From positions 186,001 through 250,000 of the forward strand of contig CAWJNF010000006.1 of assembly GCA_963844235.1 (NCBI GenBank): 64,000 nucleotides of DNA. The letters run 5' to 3'. The first letter of the stretch is position 1; the number at the start of each line of letters is the position of its first letter. The position numbers and the translations under genes were made by a program. The stretch comes from CAWJNF01 sp963844235 (lineage in GTDB: Bacteria; Actinomycetota; Thermoleophilia; Gaiellales; Gaiellaceae). Positions 26,031 to 36,538 of the stretch are shown here, piece after piece. Below the pieces are notes generated by a model. The model did not search any database. It saw only the letters and a program-made list of their open reading frames with translations, and had not been told where the DNA came from.

Positions 26031-26043
26031 GCGGTCTGTTCCG

Positions 26044-26616
26044 ATGAGGATTCTCCTCGCCGAGGACGAGACGATTATCCGGCTGGATTTGCGGGACCTG
26101 CTGGAGCGCGCCGGGTTCGAGGTCTGCGCCGAGGCGAAGGACGGCGAGGAGGCGGTGGAGCTGGCGCGCCAGGCGGAGCCCGATCTCGCCATCCTCGATG
26201 TGAAGATGCCTCGTCTCGACGGGATCGAGGCCGCGCGGCGCATCATCTCGGAGCGGCCGATCCCGATCGTGATGCTCACGGCCTATAGCCAGGAGGAGCT
26301 CGTGTCGCGGGCCGTCGAGGCGGGGGTGTTCGGCTACCTCGTCAAGCCTTTTCGCGAGACCGACCTCCTGCCGGCCATCCACGCGGCCCGCGCGCGCCAC
26401 GACGAGCTCGTCGCGCTGCGCGAGGAGGCCGACTCGCTTACCGAGGCCCTCGCCACTCGCAAGCTCGTCGAGCGCGCGAAGGGCCTCCTGATGGAGCGCG
26501 AGGGCCTGACGGAGCAGGAGGCCTTCGGGCGCCTGCGCCGTGCGAGCCAGGTCTCCGGCCGGCCCATGCGAGTCGTCGCCGAGGCGCTCATCGCCACCTT
26601 TGCCGATGCCTCGTAA
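26044..26616 (+). CDS. pdtaR: Response regulator with ANTAR RNA-binding domain, PdtaR-like
   Basis: The 190-residue regulator has a receiver domain (LLAEDE, phospho-acceptor D52 in ILDVKMP, TAYSQ, KPF) and a C-terminal ANTAR domain (about 130-190, with RKLVERAKGLLMEREGLTEQEAF). ANTAR proteins bind hairpin RNA and prevent termination. The pairing with a HisKA_2 kinase matches PdtaS/PdtaR of mycobacteria. ATG 26044 is chosen because an in-frame ATG at 26020 lies within a palindromic repeat. The next gene follows after 3 nt. Confidence 0.9.
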   Translation: MRILLAEDETIIRLDLRDLLERAGFEVCAEAKDGEEAVELARQAEPDLAILDVKMPRLDGIEAARRIISERPIPIVMLTAYSQEELVSRAVEAGVFGYLVKPFRETDLLPAIHAARARHDELVALREEADSLTEALATRKLVERAKGLLMEREGLTEQEAFGRLRRASQVSGRPMRVVAEALIATFADAS

Positions 26617-26619
26617 CCC

Positions 26620-27531
26620 GTGAGCGCGGCGACAGTGGACAGTGTCCGTGGCCGCCTGGGCCGCGTCGGTGTCTGGCTCGGGATGCTCGGCTGGGCGGAC
26701 GCTACGAGCGCCCGGGCGGCGGCCGCCGAGATCGACGATCTCGGCTACGGCGCGCTGTGGCTCGGAGAGGCCCACTCGGGCAAGGAGATCTTCAGCAATC
26801 TCGGGCTGGTGCTCGCAGCCACGCGCAAGCTCGTGGTGGCGAGCGGCATCGCGAACATCTGGGTGCGCGACGCGACCGCGATGAGCGCCGGCGCGAACGC
26901 TCTCGCGGAGGCCTACCCGGGCCGATTCGTGCTCGGGCTCGGCGTCAGCCATCCGCCGCAGCTCGCGCCGCGCGGGCTCGAGTACCGGCGACCCGTCGCG
27001 ACGATGAGCGCCTACCTCGACGAGATGGACGCGGTTGGGTACGAGGGCCCGCGTCCAGACGAGCCTGTGGCCCGCGTTCTGGCGGCGCTGCGTCCGCCGA
27101 TGCTCGAGCTCGCGCGGGACAAGTCCAGCGGGGCGCATCCGTACTTCGTGCCTCCCGAGCACACGGCTCGGGCGCGCGAGATCCTGGGGCCCGAGCGGCT
27201 GCTCGCCCCCGAGCAGGCGGTGCTTCTCGAGACCGACCCGACGGTGGCACGCACCCGTGCCCGCGAGCACATGGGCTGGTACTTGACCCTCCCGAACTAC
27301 GCCGAGAACCTGCGCTGGCTCGGATTCGACGACGACGACTTCGCCAGTCCTATCAGCGACCGGCTGGTGGACGCGATCGTCGCGTGGGGCGACGAGGCGG
27401 CTATCCGGGCGCGCGTGCAGGCGCATCTCGACGCCGGCGCCGACCACGTCTCCGTCCAGCCCCTCGAACCGGATCGCGGACTGGGGCTCGGCCAGCTGCG
27501 GGCGCTCGCGCCGGTCCTGCTGACGCTCTAA
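26620..27531 (+). CDS. LLM-class F420-dependent oxidoreductase, TIGR03620-like
   Basis: The 303-residue TIM-barrel protein belongs to the luciferase-like monooxygenase superfamily. LGRVGVWLGMLGW, GYGALWLGEA, ASGIANIWVRDA and FVLGLGVSHPPQL are typical of actinobacterial F420-using members, closest by eye to the TIGR03620 group. The natural substrate is unknown. It begins with GTG 26620 only 3 nt after the PdtaR-like gene and so is probably in that operon. Confidence 0.82.
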   Translation: MSAATVDSVRGRLGRVGVWLGMLGWADATSARAAAAEIDDLGYGALWLGEAHSGKEIFSNLGLVLAATRKLVVASGIANIWVRDATAMSAGANALAEAYPGRFVLGLGVSHPPQLAPRGLEYRRPVATMSAYLDEMDAVGYEGPRPDEPVARVLAALRPPMLELARDKSSGAHPYFVPPEHTARAREILGPERLLAPEQAVLLETDPTVARTRAREHMGWYLTLPNYAENLRWLGFDDDDFASPISDRLVDAIVAWGDEAAIRARVQAHLDAGADHVSVQPLEPDRGLGLGQLRALAPVLLTL

Positions 27532-27541
27532 CCGGGAGCAG

Positions 27542-27943
27542 TCAGGCGGCGTGGGCCTGACCGGGAGCGACGATGCACGCGATCTCCGCGGCACGCTCCT
27601 TGGGCGCGATGCCGGTGAGGAATGTGAACCCGTTCGGGTCGTAGAGCACGAGCTCGGTGTTCATGAACTCCCGCTGCACCGCAGCTGCGACGATGCCGGC
27701 CCGCGAGACGCTGAACGCGATCTCCGGTCGCTTGTCCCGCATGTCCTGGGCAAGGTGGAAGACCCGGCGATCGGTGACGACGAGAAGGCCGACGTGGCCG
27801 TCATGAGCTGCCTGGGCTGCGGTCTCGACGCGTTCGCCCTCGACGAGGAACTGCGGTACGAGCCACCGTTCGACCGCTCCCGGGCGCCTGCCCAGCCTGG
27901 CGGCGATCAGCTCGTTGATCGTCCTAGCGGTACTTTCGTCCAC
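27542..27943 (-). CDS. Bacterial PH-like domain protein
   Basis: The 133-residue product contains VGLLVVTDRRVFHLAQ and a central beta-rich core, characteristic of YokE-type bacterial PH domains. The first 30 residues (ARTINELIAARLGRR) are helical. No catalytic motif or membrane segment is visible. It is convergent with the LLM gene, with 10 nt between them. The function is unknown; PH-like domains usually mediate binding. Confidence 0.65.
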   Translation of the reverse strand: MDESTARTINELIAARLGRRPGAVERWLVPQFLVEGERVETAAQAAHDGHVGLLVVTDRRVFHLAQDMRDKRPEIAFSVSRAGIVAAAVQREFMNTELVLYDPNGFTFLTGIAPKERAAEIACIVAPGQAHAA

Positions 27944-27985
27944 GCCGACGGTATCGGCGCCGGGACGCCGCGGCTGCAGGTCCCC

Positions 27986-28699
27986 TCAGAGCTCGGCGCG
28001 CGGCCACGCCGGGGCCCGAGGTCTTCTCGGGCGCAAGAACAGGCCCACGAGGAGGCCGAAGACGAAGCCTCCGATATGGGCGAAGAAGGCGACGCCGCCC
28101 GTGCCGGTGCCGGTAGGCGCGAAGAGGTCGAATCCGCCCTGCCACAGCTGGAACAGGAACCAGACGCCGAGGAACAGCACCGCCGGCACCTCGATGGGCA
28201 GAAAGATGATGATCAGAACGACGAACGTGAGCACCCGCGCGTGCGGGAACAGCAGGAAGTACGCGCCCAGGACGCCCGCGATGGCGCCGCTCGCGCCGAC
28301 GTTCGGGATCACCGAGTCATCGGGAGCACCGAGCTCGAGGGTGACGACGGTCTGCGTTGCGATGGCGGCGAGCCCGGCGGCGAGATAAAAGACCGCGAAT
28401 TGAAACCGACCCATGCGGTCCTCGACGTTGTTCCCGAAGATCCAGAGGAAGAGCATGTTGCCGAGGATGTGGATCCAGCTCCCGTGCATGAACATCGACG
28501 TGAAAGCGTCGACCGGCCACGCCGGCCCGGGTGCCAGACAGGTGCCCTGGTAGTCGCAGGGGATCCAGCCTGAGTCGACCACCGAGCGCTCCAGGCCGGG
28601 CAGCTGGTAGAAGAGCCAGACTGCCGCGTTGATCGCGATCAGCGTGACCGTGACGATCGGGAAGCGGCGGGTCGGGATGTTGTCCTTGAGCGGGAACAC
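27986..28699 (-). CDS. Rhomboid family intramembrane serine protease
   Basis: The 237-residue membrane protease has six or seven transmembrane segments. Catalytic features are the HILGNMLFLWIFG block, the nucleophile serine in GASGAIAG and the histidine in FFAHIGGF. An amphipathic loop with two cysteines (WIPCDYQGTC) lies after the first segment. The substrate is unknown. It starts at GTG 28699, divergent from the DUF488 gene across 22 nt. Confidence 0.9.
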   Translation of the reverse strand: MFPLKDNIPTRRFPIVTVTLIAINAAVWLFYQLPGLERSVVDSGWIPCDYQGTCLAPGPAWPVDAFTSMFMHGSWIHILGNMLFLWIFGNNVEDRMGRFQFAVFYLAAGLAAIATQTVVTLELGAPDDSVIPNVGASGAIAGVLGAYFLLFPHARVLTFVVLIIIFLPIEVPAVLFLGVWFLFQLWQGGFDLFAPTGTGTGGVAFFAHIGGFVFGLLVGLFLRPRRPRAPAWPRAEL

Positions 28700-28721
28700 G
28701 CGTCAAAACGGTACCCCTGCG

Positions 28722-29238
28722 ATGGTCTGGACCATCGGCCATGGACGCCGGCCGATCATCGAGCTTCTCGCCTGCCTGGGACCGGCCGGCGTGCGGACGC
28801 TCGTCGACGTCCGACGCTATCCCGGCTCGCGCCGCAACCCGCAGTTCAACCAGGCCGCGCTCGCCGAGTCGCTCGAGGCAGCCGGCGTCGCGTACCGCCA
28901 CGCGGTCGAGCTCGGCGGCAGGCTCTCCGGCGAGCCCGGCGCCGAGCGCTTCGGCTGCCTGCGCGAGCCGGCGTTCCGAAGCTACGCTGCTCGCATGGCG
29001 AGCGCGGCCTGGCAAGAGGAGCTTGAGCGAAGCGCTGGCCGAGCCCTCGCCCTGCTTCATGTGCGCCGAGACGCTCTGGTGGAAGTGTCACCGGCGCCTG
29101 ATCGCCGACCTGCTCGAGGCGCGCGGGCACGAGGTCTTCCACCTGATGCGGCCGCACGAGGTACGGCGGCACCGGCACGGCGACGAGGCGGAGGCCGCCG
29201 GCGGCCGGCTCTACCTCTGCGGCCAGCTGGTAGCGTGA
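28722..29238 (+). pseudogene. DUF488 family protein, frame broken near 29030
   Basis: The N-terminal part starts at ATG 28722 and carries the family hallmarks WTIGHGRR and DVRRYPGSRRNPQFN up to about residue 100 (ending EELERS). The expected C-terminal half, with CFMCAETLWWKCHRRLIADL and a final LYLCGQL, is present in another frame to 29238. The break lies in about 29018-29035 and one inserted or deleted base would repair it. The strong conservation of both halves fits an assembly error or a recent mutation. DUF488 proteins have no settled function. Confidence 0.75.
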
Positions 29239-29317
29239 CGCGTCACCGGATCGCCTCAACTTCTTTACCGGCGGTCAGCCCATCGTTCCGACGCCCGAGC
29301 GCCATGATGGTCACCGC

Positions 29318-30730
29318 GTGAGCTACGACTGCGACCTGCTCGTCATCGGCTCCGGGCCGGCGGGCCAGAAAGCGGCTATCCAGGCGGCCAAGCTCCGGCG
29401 CAAGGTGATCCTCGTGGAGCGGGACCGCACCCTCGGCGGAGCGTCCGTGAACAAGGGCACGATCCCGTCGAAGACCATCCGCGAGGGGATCCTGTACCTG
29501 ACCGGTCTGAACCAGCGCGCTATCTACGGCCAGGGCTACCGGTTGCGCGACGAAATCTCGGTGGACGATCTCCGGACACGCACACGGCAGGTCGTGGAGT
29601 GCGAGCGTAACGTCGTGCGAGCTCAACTCGTTCGCAACCATGTGACGATCGCCGAGGGCTCCGCGCGCCTCCTCGACCCGCAGAGCGTCGCGGTCGCCGA
29701 CGGTGCGGGTGCCGAGCGGCGCATCGTCCCTGCCGCGATTGTCCTCGCCACGGGCTCGGTGCCGGCTCGAGTGCCGGGCGTGGAGTTCAACGACGAGACG
29801 ATCTTCGACTCGGACGGGATCCTGCGCATCCGGCGCATGCCCGACTCGATCGTGGTGGTCGGCGCCGGCGTCATCGGGATCGAGTACGCATCGATGTTCG
29901 CCGCCCTCGGCAGCAAGGTGACCGTCGTCGACGCGAGACCGGTGATGCTCGACTTCTGCGACCCGGAGATCACGGAAGTGCTGCGCTATCACCTCCGCGA
30001 TCTCGGTGTGATCTTCCGCTTCGGGGAGGTCGTCACGGCCGTCAAGGGTGTGCCGGACGGCACGCTGACCGAGCTCGAGAGCGGCAAGCAGATCGCCGCT
30101 GATGCGGTCTTCTACTCGGCCGGCCGGGTCGGAGCCACGGACGGTCTCCGGCTCGAGAACGCCGGCCTCGAAGCCGACGAACGGGGCCGGATCACGGTCG
30201 ACGAGAGCTACCGCACGTCCGTACCGCACATCTATGCGGTGGGTGACGTGATCGGCTTTCCCAGCCTCGCGTCGACCTCGGCCGAGCAGGGCCGGCTGGC
30301 AGCCTGCGCTGCCTGCGGAGAGTCGGCTCATACATTGAACCCGCTGCTTCCGTTCGGCGTCTACTCGATCCCGGAGATCTCGTTCGTCGGCAAGACCGAG
30401 CCTGAGCTGACCGCCGAGGCGGTGCCCTACGAGGTCGGCGTCTCGCACTACCGCGAGCTCGCACGGGGCCAGATCCTCGGCGAGACGCACGGTCTCCTGA
30501 AGCTGCTCGTCTCGTCGGTCGATCACACGCTGCTCGGCGTGCACGCGATCGGCGCCCAGGCGACGGAGGTGGTGCACGTCGGCCAGGCCGTCATGGCTCT
30601 GGGAGGGACGGTGGACTTCCTCGTGGACACGGTGTTCAACTACCCGACGCTCGCCGAGGCGTACAAGGTGGCCGCCCTCAATGCGGCGAACAAGCTGCGC
30701 GCCGTGACGGCACTCGCCGGCGGCGTCTAG
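29318..30730 (+). CDS. sthA: Soluble pyridine nucleotide transhydrogenase SthA
   Basis: The 470-residue FAD enzyme moves hydride between NADH and NADP in the cytoplasm. It has an N-terminal FAD site (LLVIGSGPAGQKAAI), a central NAD site (VVGAGVIGIEYA), HIYAVGDVIGFPSLA and the dimerisation domain. The redox-disulfide region reads GGASVNKGTIPSKT, so both cysteines of related disulfide reductases are absent. That agrees with transhydrogenases, which need no redox disulfide. The start is GTG 29318. It is followed by the pentose-phosphate genes, which make the NADPH it would balance. Confidence 0.9.
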   Translation: MSYDCDLLVIGSGPAGQKAAIQAAKLRRKVILVERDRTLGGASVNKGTIPSKTIREGILYLTGLNQRAIYGQGYRLRDEISVDDLRTRTRQVVECERNVVRAQLVRNHVTIAEGSARLLDPQSVAVADGAGAERRIVPAAIVLATGSVPARVPGVEFNDETIFDSDGILRIRRMPDSIVVVGAGVIGIEYASMFAALGSKVTVVDARPVMLDFCDPEITEVLRYHLRDLGVIFRFGEVVTAVKGVPDGTLTELESGKQIAADAVFYSAGRVGATDGLRLENAGLEADERGRITVDESYRTSVPHIYAVGDVIGFPSLASTSAEQGRLAACAACGESAHTLNPLLPFGVYSIPEISFVGKTEPELTAEAVPYEVGVSHYRELARGQILGETHGLLKLLVSSVDHTLLGVHAIGAQATEVVHVGQAVMALGGTVDFLVDTVFNYPTLAEAYKVAALNAANKLRAVTALAGGV

Positions 30731-30793
30731 GCGAAGCTTTCTGGCCTCCGCGTCGATAACCGCCTCCGTGGGTAACGTTCCTGCGGGTTCTCG

Positions 30794-32827
<2,034 letters not shown>

Positions 32828-32853
32828 GGAAGAAAGCCAGAGAAAGGATCGAC

Positions 32854-33960
32854 ATGGCCAAGTCCCCCCTTCATCTGCTCTCGGCGGAGGGCCAGAGCGT
32901 CTGGATCGACTACCTCTCGCGCGACCTACTCCAGAGTGGCGAGCTCGAGCGCATGATGCGCGACGACGCCGTCGTGGGGGTCACGTCGAACCCGACGATC
33001 TTCCACAAGGCGATCTCGGCCGGCCACGCCTACGACGAGCAGCTCGCCGAGGCGGCTGGCGAGACGCGCGACCCCAAGGAGCTCTTCATCACGCTCGCGG
33101 CGACCGACGTCGGCAATGCATGCGATCTCCTGCGCGGCGTCTGGGAGAAGACCTCCGGCCGGGACGGCTACGTCTCGATCGAGGTCGACCCGACGCTCGC
33201 CTATGACACGGAGGCCACGACGGCGGAGGCGAAGCGCCTCCATGCGCTCCTCGACCGGCCGAACGTGTTCGTAAAGATCCCGGCGACGAAACCGGGCTTG
33301 CCGGCGATCGAGGACATGATCGCGAAGGGCAAGTCGATCAACGTCACGCTGATCTTCTCGCTCGAGCGCTACGAGGAGGTCGCCGAGGCCTACATCCGGG
33401 GGCTCCAGCGGCTCTGCGCGCACGGAGGCGACCCCTCGACGGTGGCCTCGGTGGCGAGCTTCTTCGTCTCGCGGGTCGACACGGAGGCGGATCGCCGGCT
33501 GGACGAGCTCGGCGGCCACGACGACCTCAAGGGCAAGCTCGCGATCGCCAATGCCAAGCTCGCCTACAGGCGCTACGAGGAGCTCTTCTCGGACGAGCGC
33601 TGGCAGGAGCTGGCCGCCAAGGGCGCGACGCCTCAGCGCTGCCTCTGGGCGTCGACCTCGACCAAGAACCCGGACTACCGCGACGTCCTCTACGTCGAGG
33701 AGCTGATCGGCTCCGATACCGTCGACACGATGCCGGAGGAGACCATTCGCGCCTTCCAGGATCACGGCCGGGTCGCTCCGACGCTCCGCAAGGGGATCGA
33801 CGAGGCGGAGCGCGTCTTCGAGCGCCTCGCCGCCGCCGGTGTCGACTACGACGACGTCACCGACACGCTCGAGCGGGAGGGCGTCGAGAAGTTCGCGGAT
33901 TCCTTTGCGGAGCTTCTCCACGGGATCCGCGCCTCCACCGCCGAGCTGAAGGCCGCGTGA
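32854..33960 (+). CDS. tal: Transaldolase
   Basis: The 368-residue enzyme transfers three-carbon units between sugar phosphates. The Schiff-base lysine is in VFVKIPATKPG, with GVTSNPTIF near the N-terminus and RCLWASTSTKNPDY later. It is of the longer actinobacterial class. AAAGGA sits about 8 nt before ATG 32854. It is 26 nt after tkt. Confidence 0.96.
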   Translation: MAKSPLHLLSAEGQSVWIDYLSRDLLQSGELERMMRDDAVVGVTSNPTIFHKAISAGHAYDEQLAEAAGETRDPKELFITLAATDVGNACDLLRGVWEKTSGRDGYVSIEVDPTLAYDTEATTAEAKRLHALLDRPNVFVKIPATKPGLPAIEDMIAKGKSINVTLIFSLERYEEVAEAYIRGLQRLCAHGGDPSTVASVASFFVSRVDTEADRRLDELGGHDDLKGKLAIANAKLAYRRYEELFSDERWQELAAKGATPQRCLWASTSTKNPDYRDVLYVEELIGSDTVDTMPEETIRAFQDHGRVAPTLRKGIDEAERVFERLAAAGVDYDDVTDTLEREGVEKFADSFAELLHGIRASTAELKAA

Positions 33961-33975
33961 CGAAACCTGCCGTCG

Positions 33976-34052
33976 GGGGCGGGCCGGATACGATCCGGCA
34001 GCTACATCGCGCTGCCCTGAGGTTCGTAGGGGCCGCATCTCATGCGGCCCGC
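33976..34052. repeat. Two GTAGGGGC-family palindromes between tal and zwf
   Basis: The first (33976-34005) is degenerate, with GGCCGGAT and ATCCGGC around ACG and ending AGCTAC. The second (34026-34052) is GTAGGGGCCGCAT and ATGCGGCCC around CTC. They separate two genes that are otherwise in one run. Confidence 0.75.
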
Positions 34053-34063
34053 GTGTGCCCGTG

Positions 34064-35572
34064 ATGACCGACGTCGCCGAGAACCCGCTCGCCGTAGGCC
34101 TTACCGTGCGGCGCGTGCCGGAGCCGTGCGCCGTGACAATCTTCGGGGCGTCCGGGGACCTCACCCAGCGCAAGCTGATGCCGGCGCTCTACTGCCTCGC
34201 GGTCAACCGCTTCCTGCCGGACCGCTTCGGGATCGTCGGCGTTGCGCGCACGGAGATGAGCGACGACGAGTTCCGCGCCCGCATGCGCGAGGCGGTCGAG
34301 CAGCACGGCCGCTGCGAGTTCCGCACGGACGTCTGGGAGGAGCTCGCTGCCGGCATGCGCTACGTCGCCACGGAATTCGCGGACGAGGACGGCGAGCTCG
34401 AGGTGGCCCGGGCGCTCGGCGAGCTGGACGAGACCCGCGGTACCCAGGAGAACCGCGTCTACTACCTGGCCATCCCGCCTTCGGTCATGCAGGGGACCGT
34501 CGAGCAGATCGGGCAGCACCGGAGCGGCTCCGGCTGGCTCCGGCTGATCGTCGAGAAGCCGTTCGGCCGCGATGCCGACAGCGCGAGACAGCTGAACCGC
34601 ATGCTGGCGGAGCATTTCGAGGAGCGCGAGATCTACCGGATCGACCACTACCTCGGCAAGGAAACGGTTCAGAACATGTCGGTGCTGCGATTCGGCAACG
34701 GCATCTTCGAGCCGATCTGGAACCGCCAGATGATCGACCACGTCCAGATCACGGTGGCCGAGTCCCTCGGCGTCGAGGGCCGCGCCGGCTTCTACGAGCA
34801 GGCGGGCGCGATCCGCGACATCGTCCAGAACCACCTGCTCCAGCTCGTCGCGCTCACGGCCATGGAGCCGCCGATCGACTTCACGGCCGATTCCGTCCGC
34901 AACGAGAAGGTCAAGGTGCTGCGGGCGATCCACACGCCGGCGCCGAAGGAGGTGATTCGGGGCCAGTACGGGCCGGGATTCGTCGAGGGAGCGGAGGTGC
35001 CCGGCTACCGCCAGGAGGAAGGCGTCGCCGCTGACTCGTCCACCGAGACGTACGTCGCGGCGAAGCTCTTCGTCGACAACTGGCGCTGGGCCGACACGCC
35101 GTTCTACATCCGCACCGGCAAGCGGCTACCGCGTCGCGAGACGACGATTGCGATCCAGTTCAAGCGCGCTCCCCATCCACCCTTCGAGCTCGACCACGAG
35201 GACGCGCTCCGACCGAACGTGCTGCTCGTCCACATCCAGCCGGACGAGGGCGTCTCGATGACGATGAGCGCGAAGGTGCCGGGCCAGGGCATGACCATCC
35301 GGCCGGTGCACATGGACTTCGCCTACGGCGGCGCCTTCCGCTCGGGCATCCCCGAGGCGTACGAGCGGCTGATCCTCGACTGCATGCTCGGCGACGCGAC
35401 GCTGTTCACACGGTCGGACGAGGTCGAGGAGCAGTGGGATCTCGTGGACGCCGTCGTCGCCGCGTGGAAGCGCGATCGGCCGTCGTTCCCGAACTACGCG
35501 TCCGGGACGTGGGGGCCCGTCTCCGCCGACGAGCTGCTCCATCGCGACGGCCGCTCCTGGCGCCGGCATTGA
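34064..35572 (+). CDS. zwf: Glucose-6-phosphate 1-dehydrogenase
   Basis: The 502-residue enzyme oxidises glucose 6-phosphate and makes NADPH. The cofactor motif is FGASGDLTQRK and the catalytic segment is RIDHYLGKETVQN, with EKPFGRD and NHLLQLVALTAMEPP also present. Length is normal. ATG 34064 is chosen; an in-frame GTG at 34055 is possible. The stop overlaps the opcA start as TTGA, so OpcA production is coupled to it. Confidence 0.95.
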   Translation: MTDVAENPLAVGLTVRRVPEPCAVTIFGASGDLTQRKLMPALYCLAVNRFLPDRFGIVGVARTEMSDDEFRARMREAVEQHGRCEFRTDVWEELAAGMRYVATEFADEDGELEVARALGELDETRGTQENRVYYLAIPPSVMQGTVEQIGQHRSGSGWLRLIVEKPFGRDADSARQLNRMLAEHFEEREIYRIDHYLGKETVQNMSVLRFGNGIFEPIWNRQMIDHVQITVAESLGVEGRAGFYEQAGAIRDIVQNHLLQLVALTAMEPPIDFTADSVRNEKVKVLRAIHTPAPKEVIRGQYGPGFVEGAEVPGYRQEEGVAADSSTETYVAAKLFVDNWRWADTPFYIRTGKRLPRRETTIAIQFKRAPHPPFELDHEDALRPNVLLVHIQPDEGVSMTMSAKVPGQGMTIRPVHMDFAYGGAFRSGIPEAYERLILDCMLGDATLFTRSDEVEEQWDLVDAVVAAWKRDRPSFPNYASGTWGPVSADELLHRDGRSWRRH

Positions 35573-36429
35573 TCGAGAACGCGACCCTCGGCGCCATCGA
35601 GAGAGAGCTTCGCCGGCTCAACGCGGAGACCCTCGAGCCGGGGCAGAATCTCCTGCGGACGCGCGTCCTCACCCACACGGCCTGGGTGCCGCGGGAGTGG
35701 GAGGAGGCCGCTCGAGGTGTCCTGGCGGCGCTCCAGGAGCGCCATCCGTCCCGGGTGATCGCTCTCTTCCCCGACCCCGAGTCGGCTCGCGACGCGCTCG
35801 ACGCGGAGGTCGAGATCCTCCGCTTCGGCAAGGGCGGCGTTCGGGAGTCGATCGCTTCAGAGGTGATCACGATCTGGCTACGCGGCCGCCGGGCGACCGC
35901 TCCGGGGAGCGTGGTGGAGCCGCTGCTCGTCTCCGATCTTCCCGCCTTCCTGCGCTGGCGCGGAGAGGTCACGTTCGGCTCGCCGGAGCTCGAGCAGCTC
36001 GTCAGTGTTGTCGACCGCCTGATCGTGGATGGGACGGAGTGGCGCGATCCCGACTCGACGTACCGCTACCTGCCGACGCTGTTCGAGCGGGTCGCCCTCT
36101 CCGACATCGCCTGGAGCCGGCTCCTGCAGTGGCGCCAGGCGATCGCGCGGCTCTGGCCGGACGTCGCCGAGGCGGAACGGCTCGTCGTCGCCGGCCCTCG
36201 GGCCGAAGGCCTTCTCCTCGCCGGGTGGCTCCGATCGCGGCTCGAGCGCGACGTGGAGCTCGAGCACGAGGCCGCCGAGGAGATCGAGCGGGTCGAGGTC
36301 GATGGGCGCGCGATCGCTCCCGCGCGCGCCGACGATCACTCTCCCAGCGACCTGCTCTCGGCGGAGCTCGAGCAGTTCGGGCGCGACCGCATCTACGAGG
36401 CGGCCGTTCAGGCCGCGCTCACCGGGTAA
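35569..36429 (+). CDS. opcA: Glucose-6-phosphate dehydrogenase assembly protein OpcA
   Basis: The 286-residue protein belongs to the OpcA family, which supports glucose-6-phosphate dehydrogenase assembly or activity. Family features are RVLTHTAWVP near the N-terminus, HPSRVIAL, EVITIWLRG and VVEPLLVSDLPAFLRWRG. The start is TTG 35569 overlapping the zwf stop; longer frames to the left are the zwf gene in shadow. There is no pgl gene after it, unlike the usual order. Confidence 0.9.
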   Translation: MIENATLGAIERELRRLNAETLEPGQNLLRTRVLTHTAWVPREWEEAARGVLAALQERHPSRVIALFPDPESARDALDAEVEILRFGKGGVRESIASEVITIWLRGRRATAPGSVVEPLLVSDLPAFLRWRGEVTFGSPELEQLVSVVDRLIVDGTEWRDPDSTYRYLPTLFERVALSDIAWSRLLQWRQAIARLWPDVAEAERLVVAGPRAEGLLLAGWLRSRLERDVELEHEAAEEIERVEVDGRAIAPARADDHSPSDLLSAELEQFGRDRIYEAAVQAALTG

Positions 36430-36538
36430 GCGGGGCGCGGCCCGATCGGGAGCGGGCGAGGCCGCCGTCAGGGGGCTTGGCGCGGTGAGCAAAGGAGACT
36501 TGTGTTTCCTGGACGTGAGGGTAATCGGTCCGGCTACG

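Noticed and set aside
26020..26043. ATG start for the ANTAR regulator within a palindrome
   Set aside because: The extra residues are repeat-encoded, and the receiver domain begins at ATG 26044.
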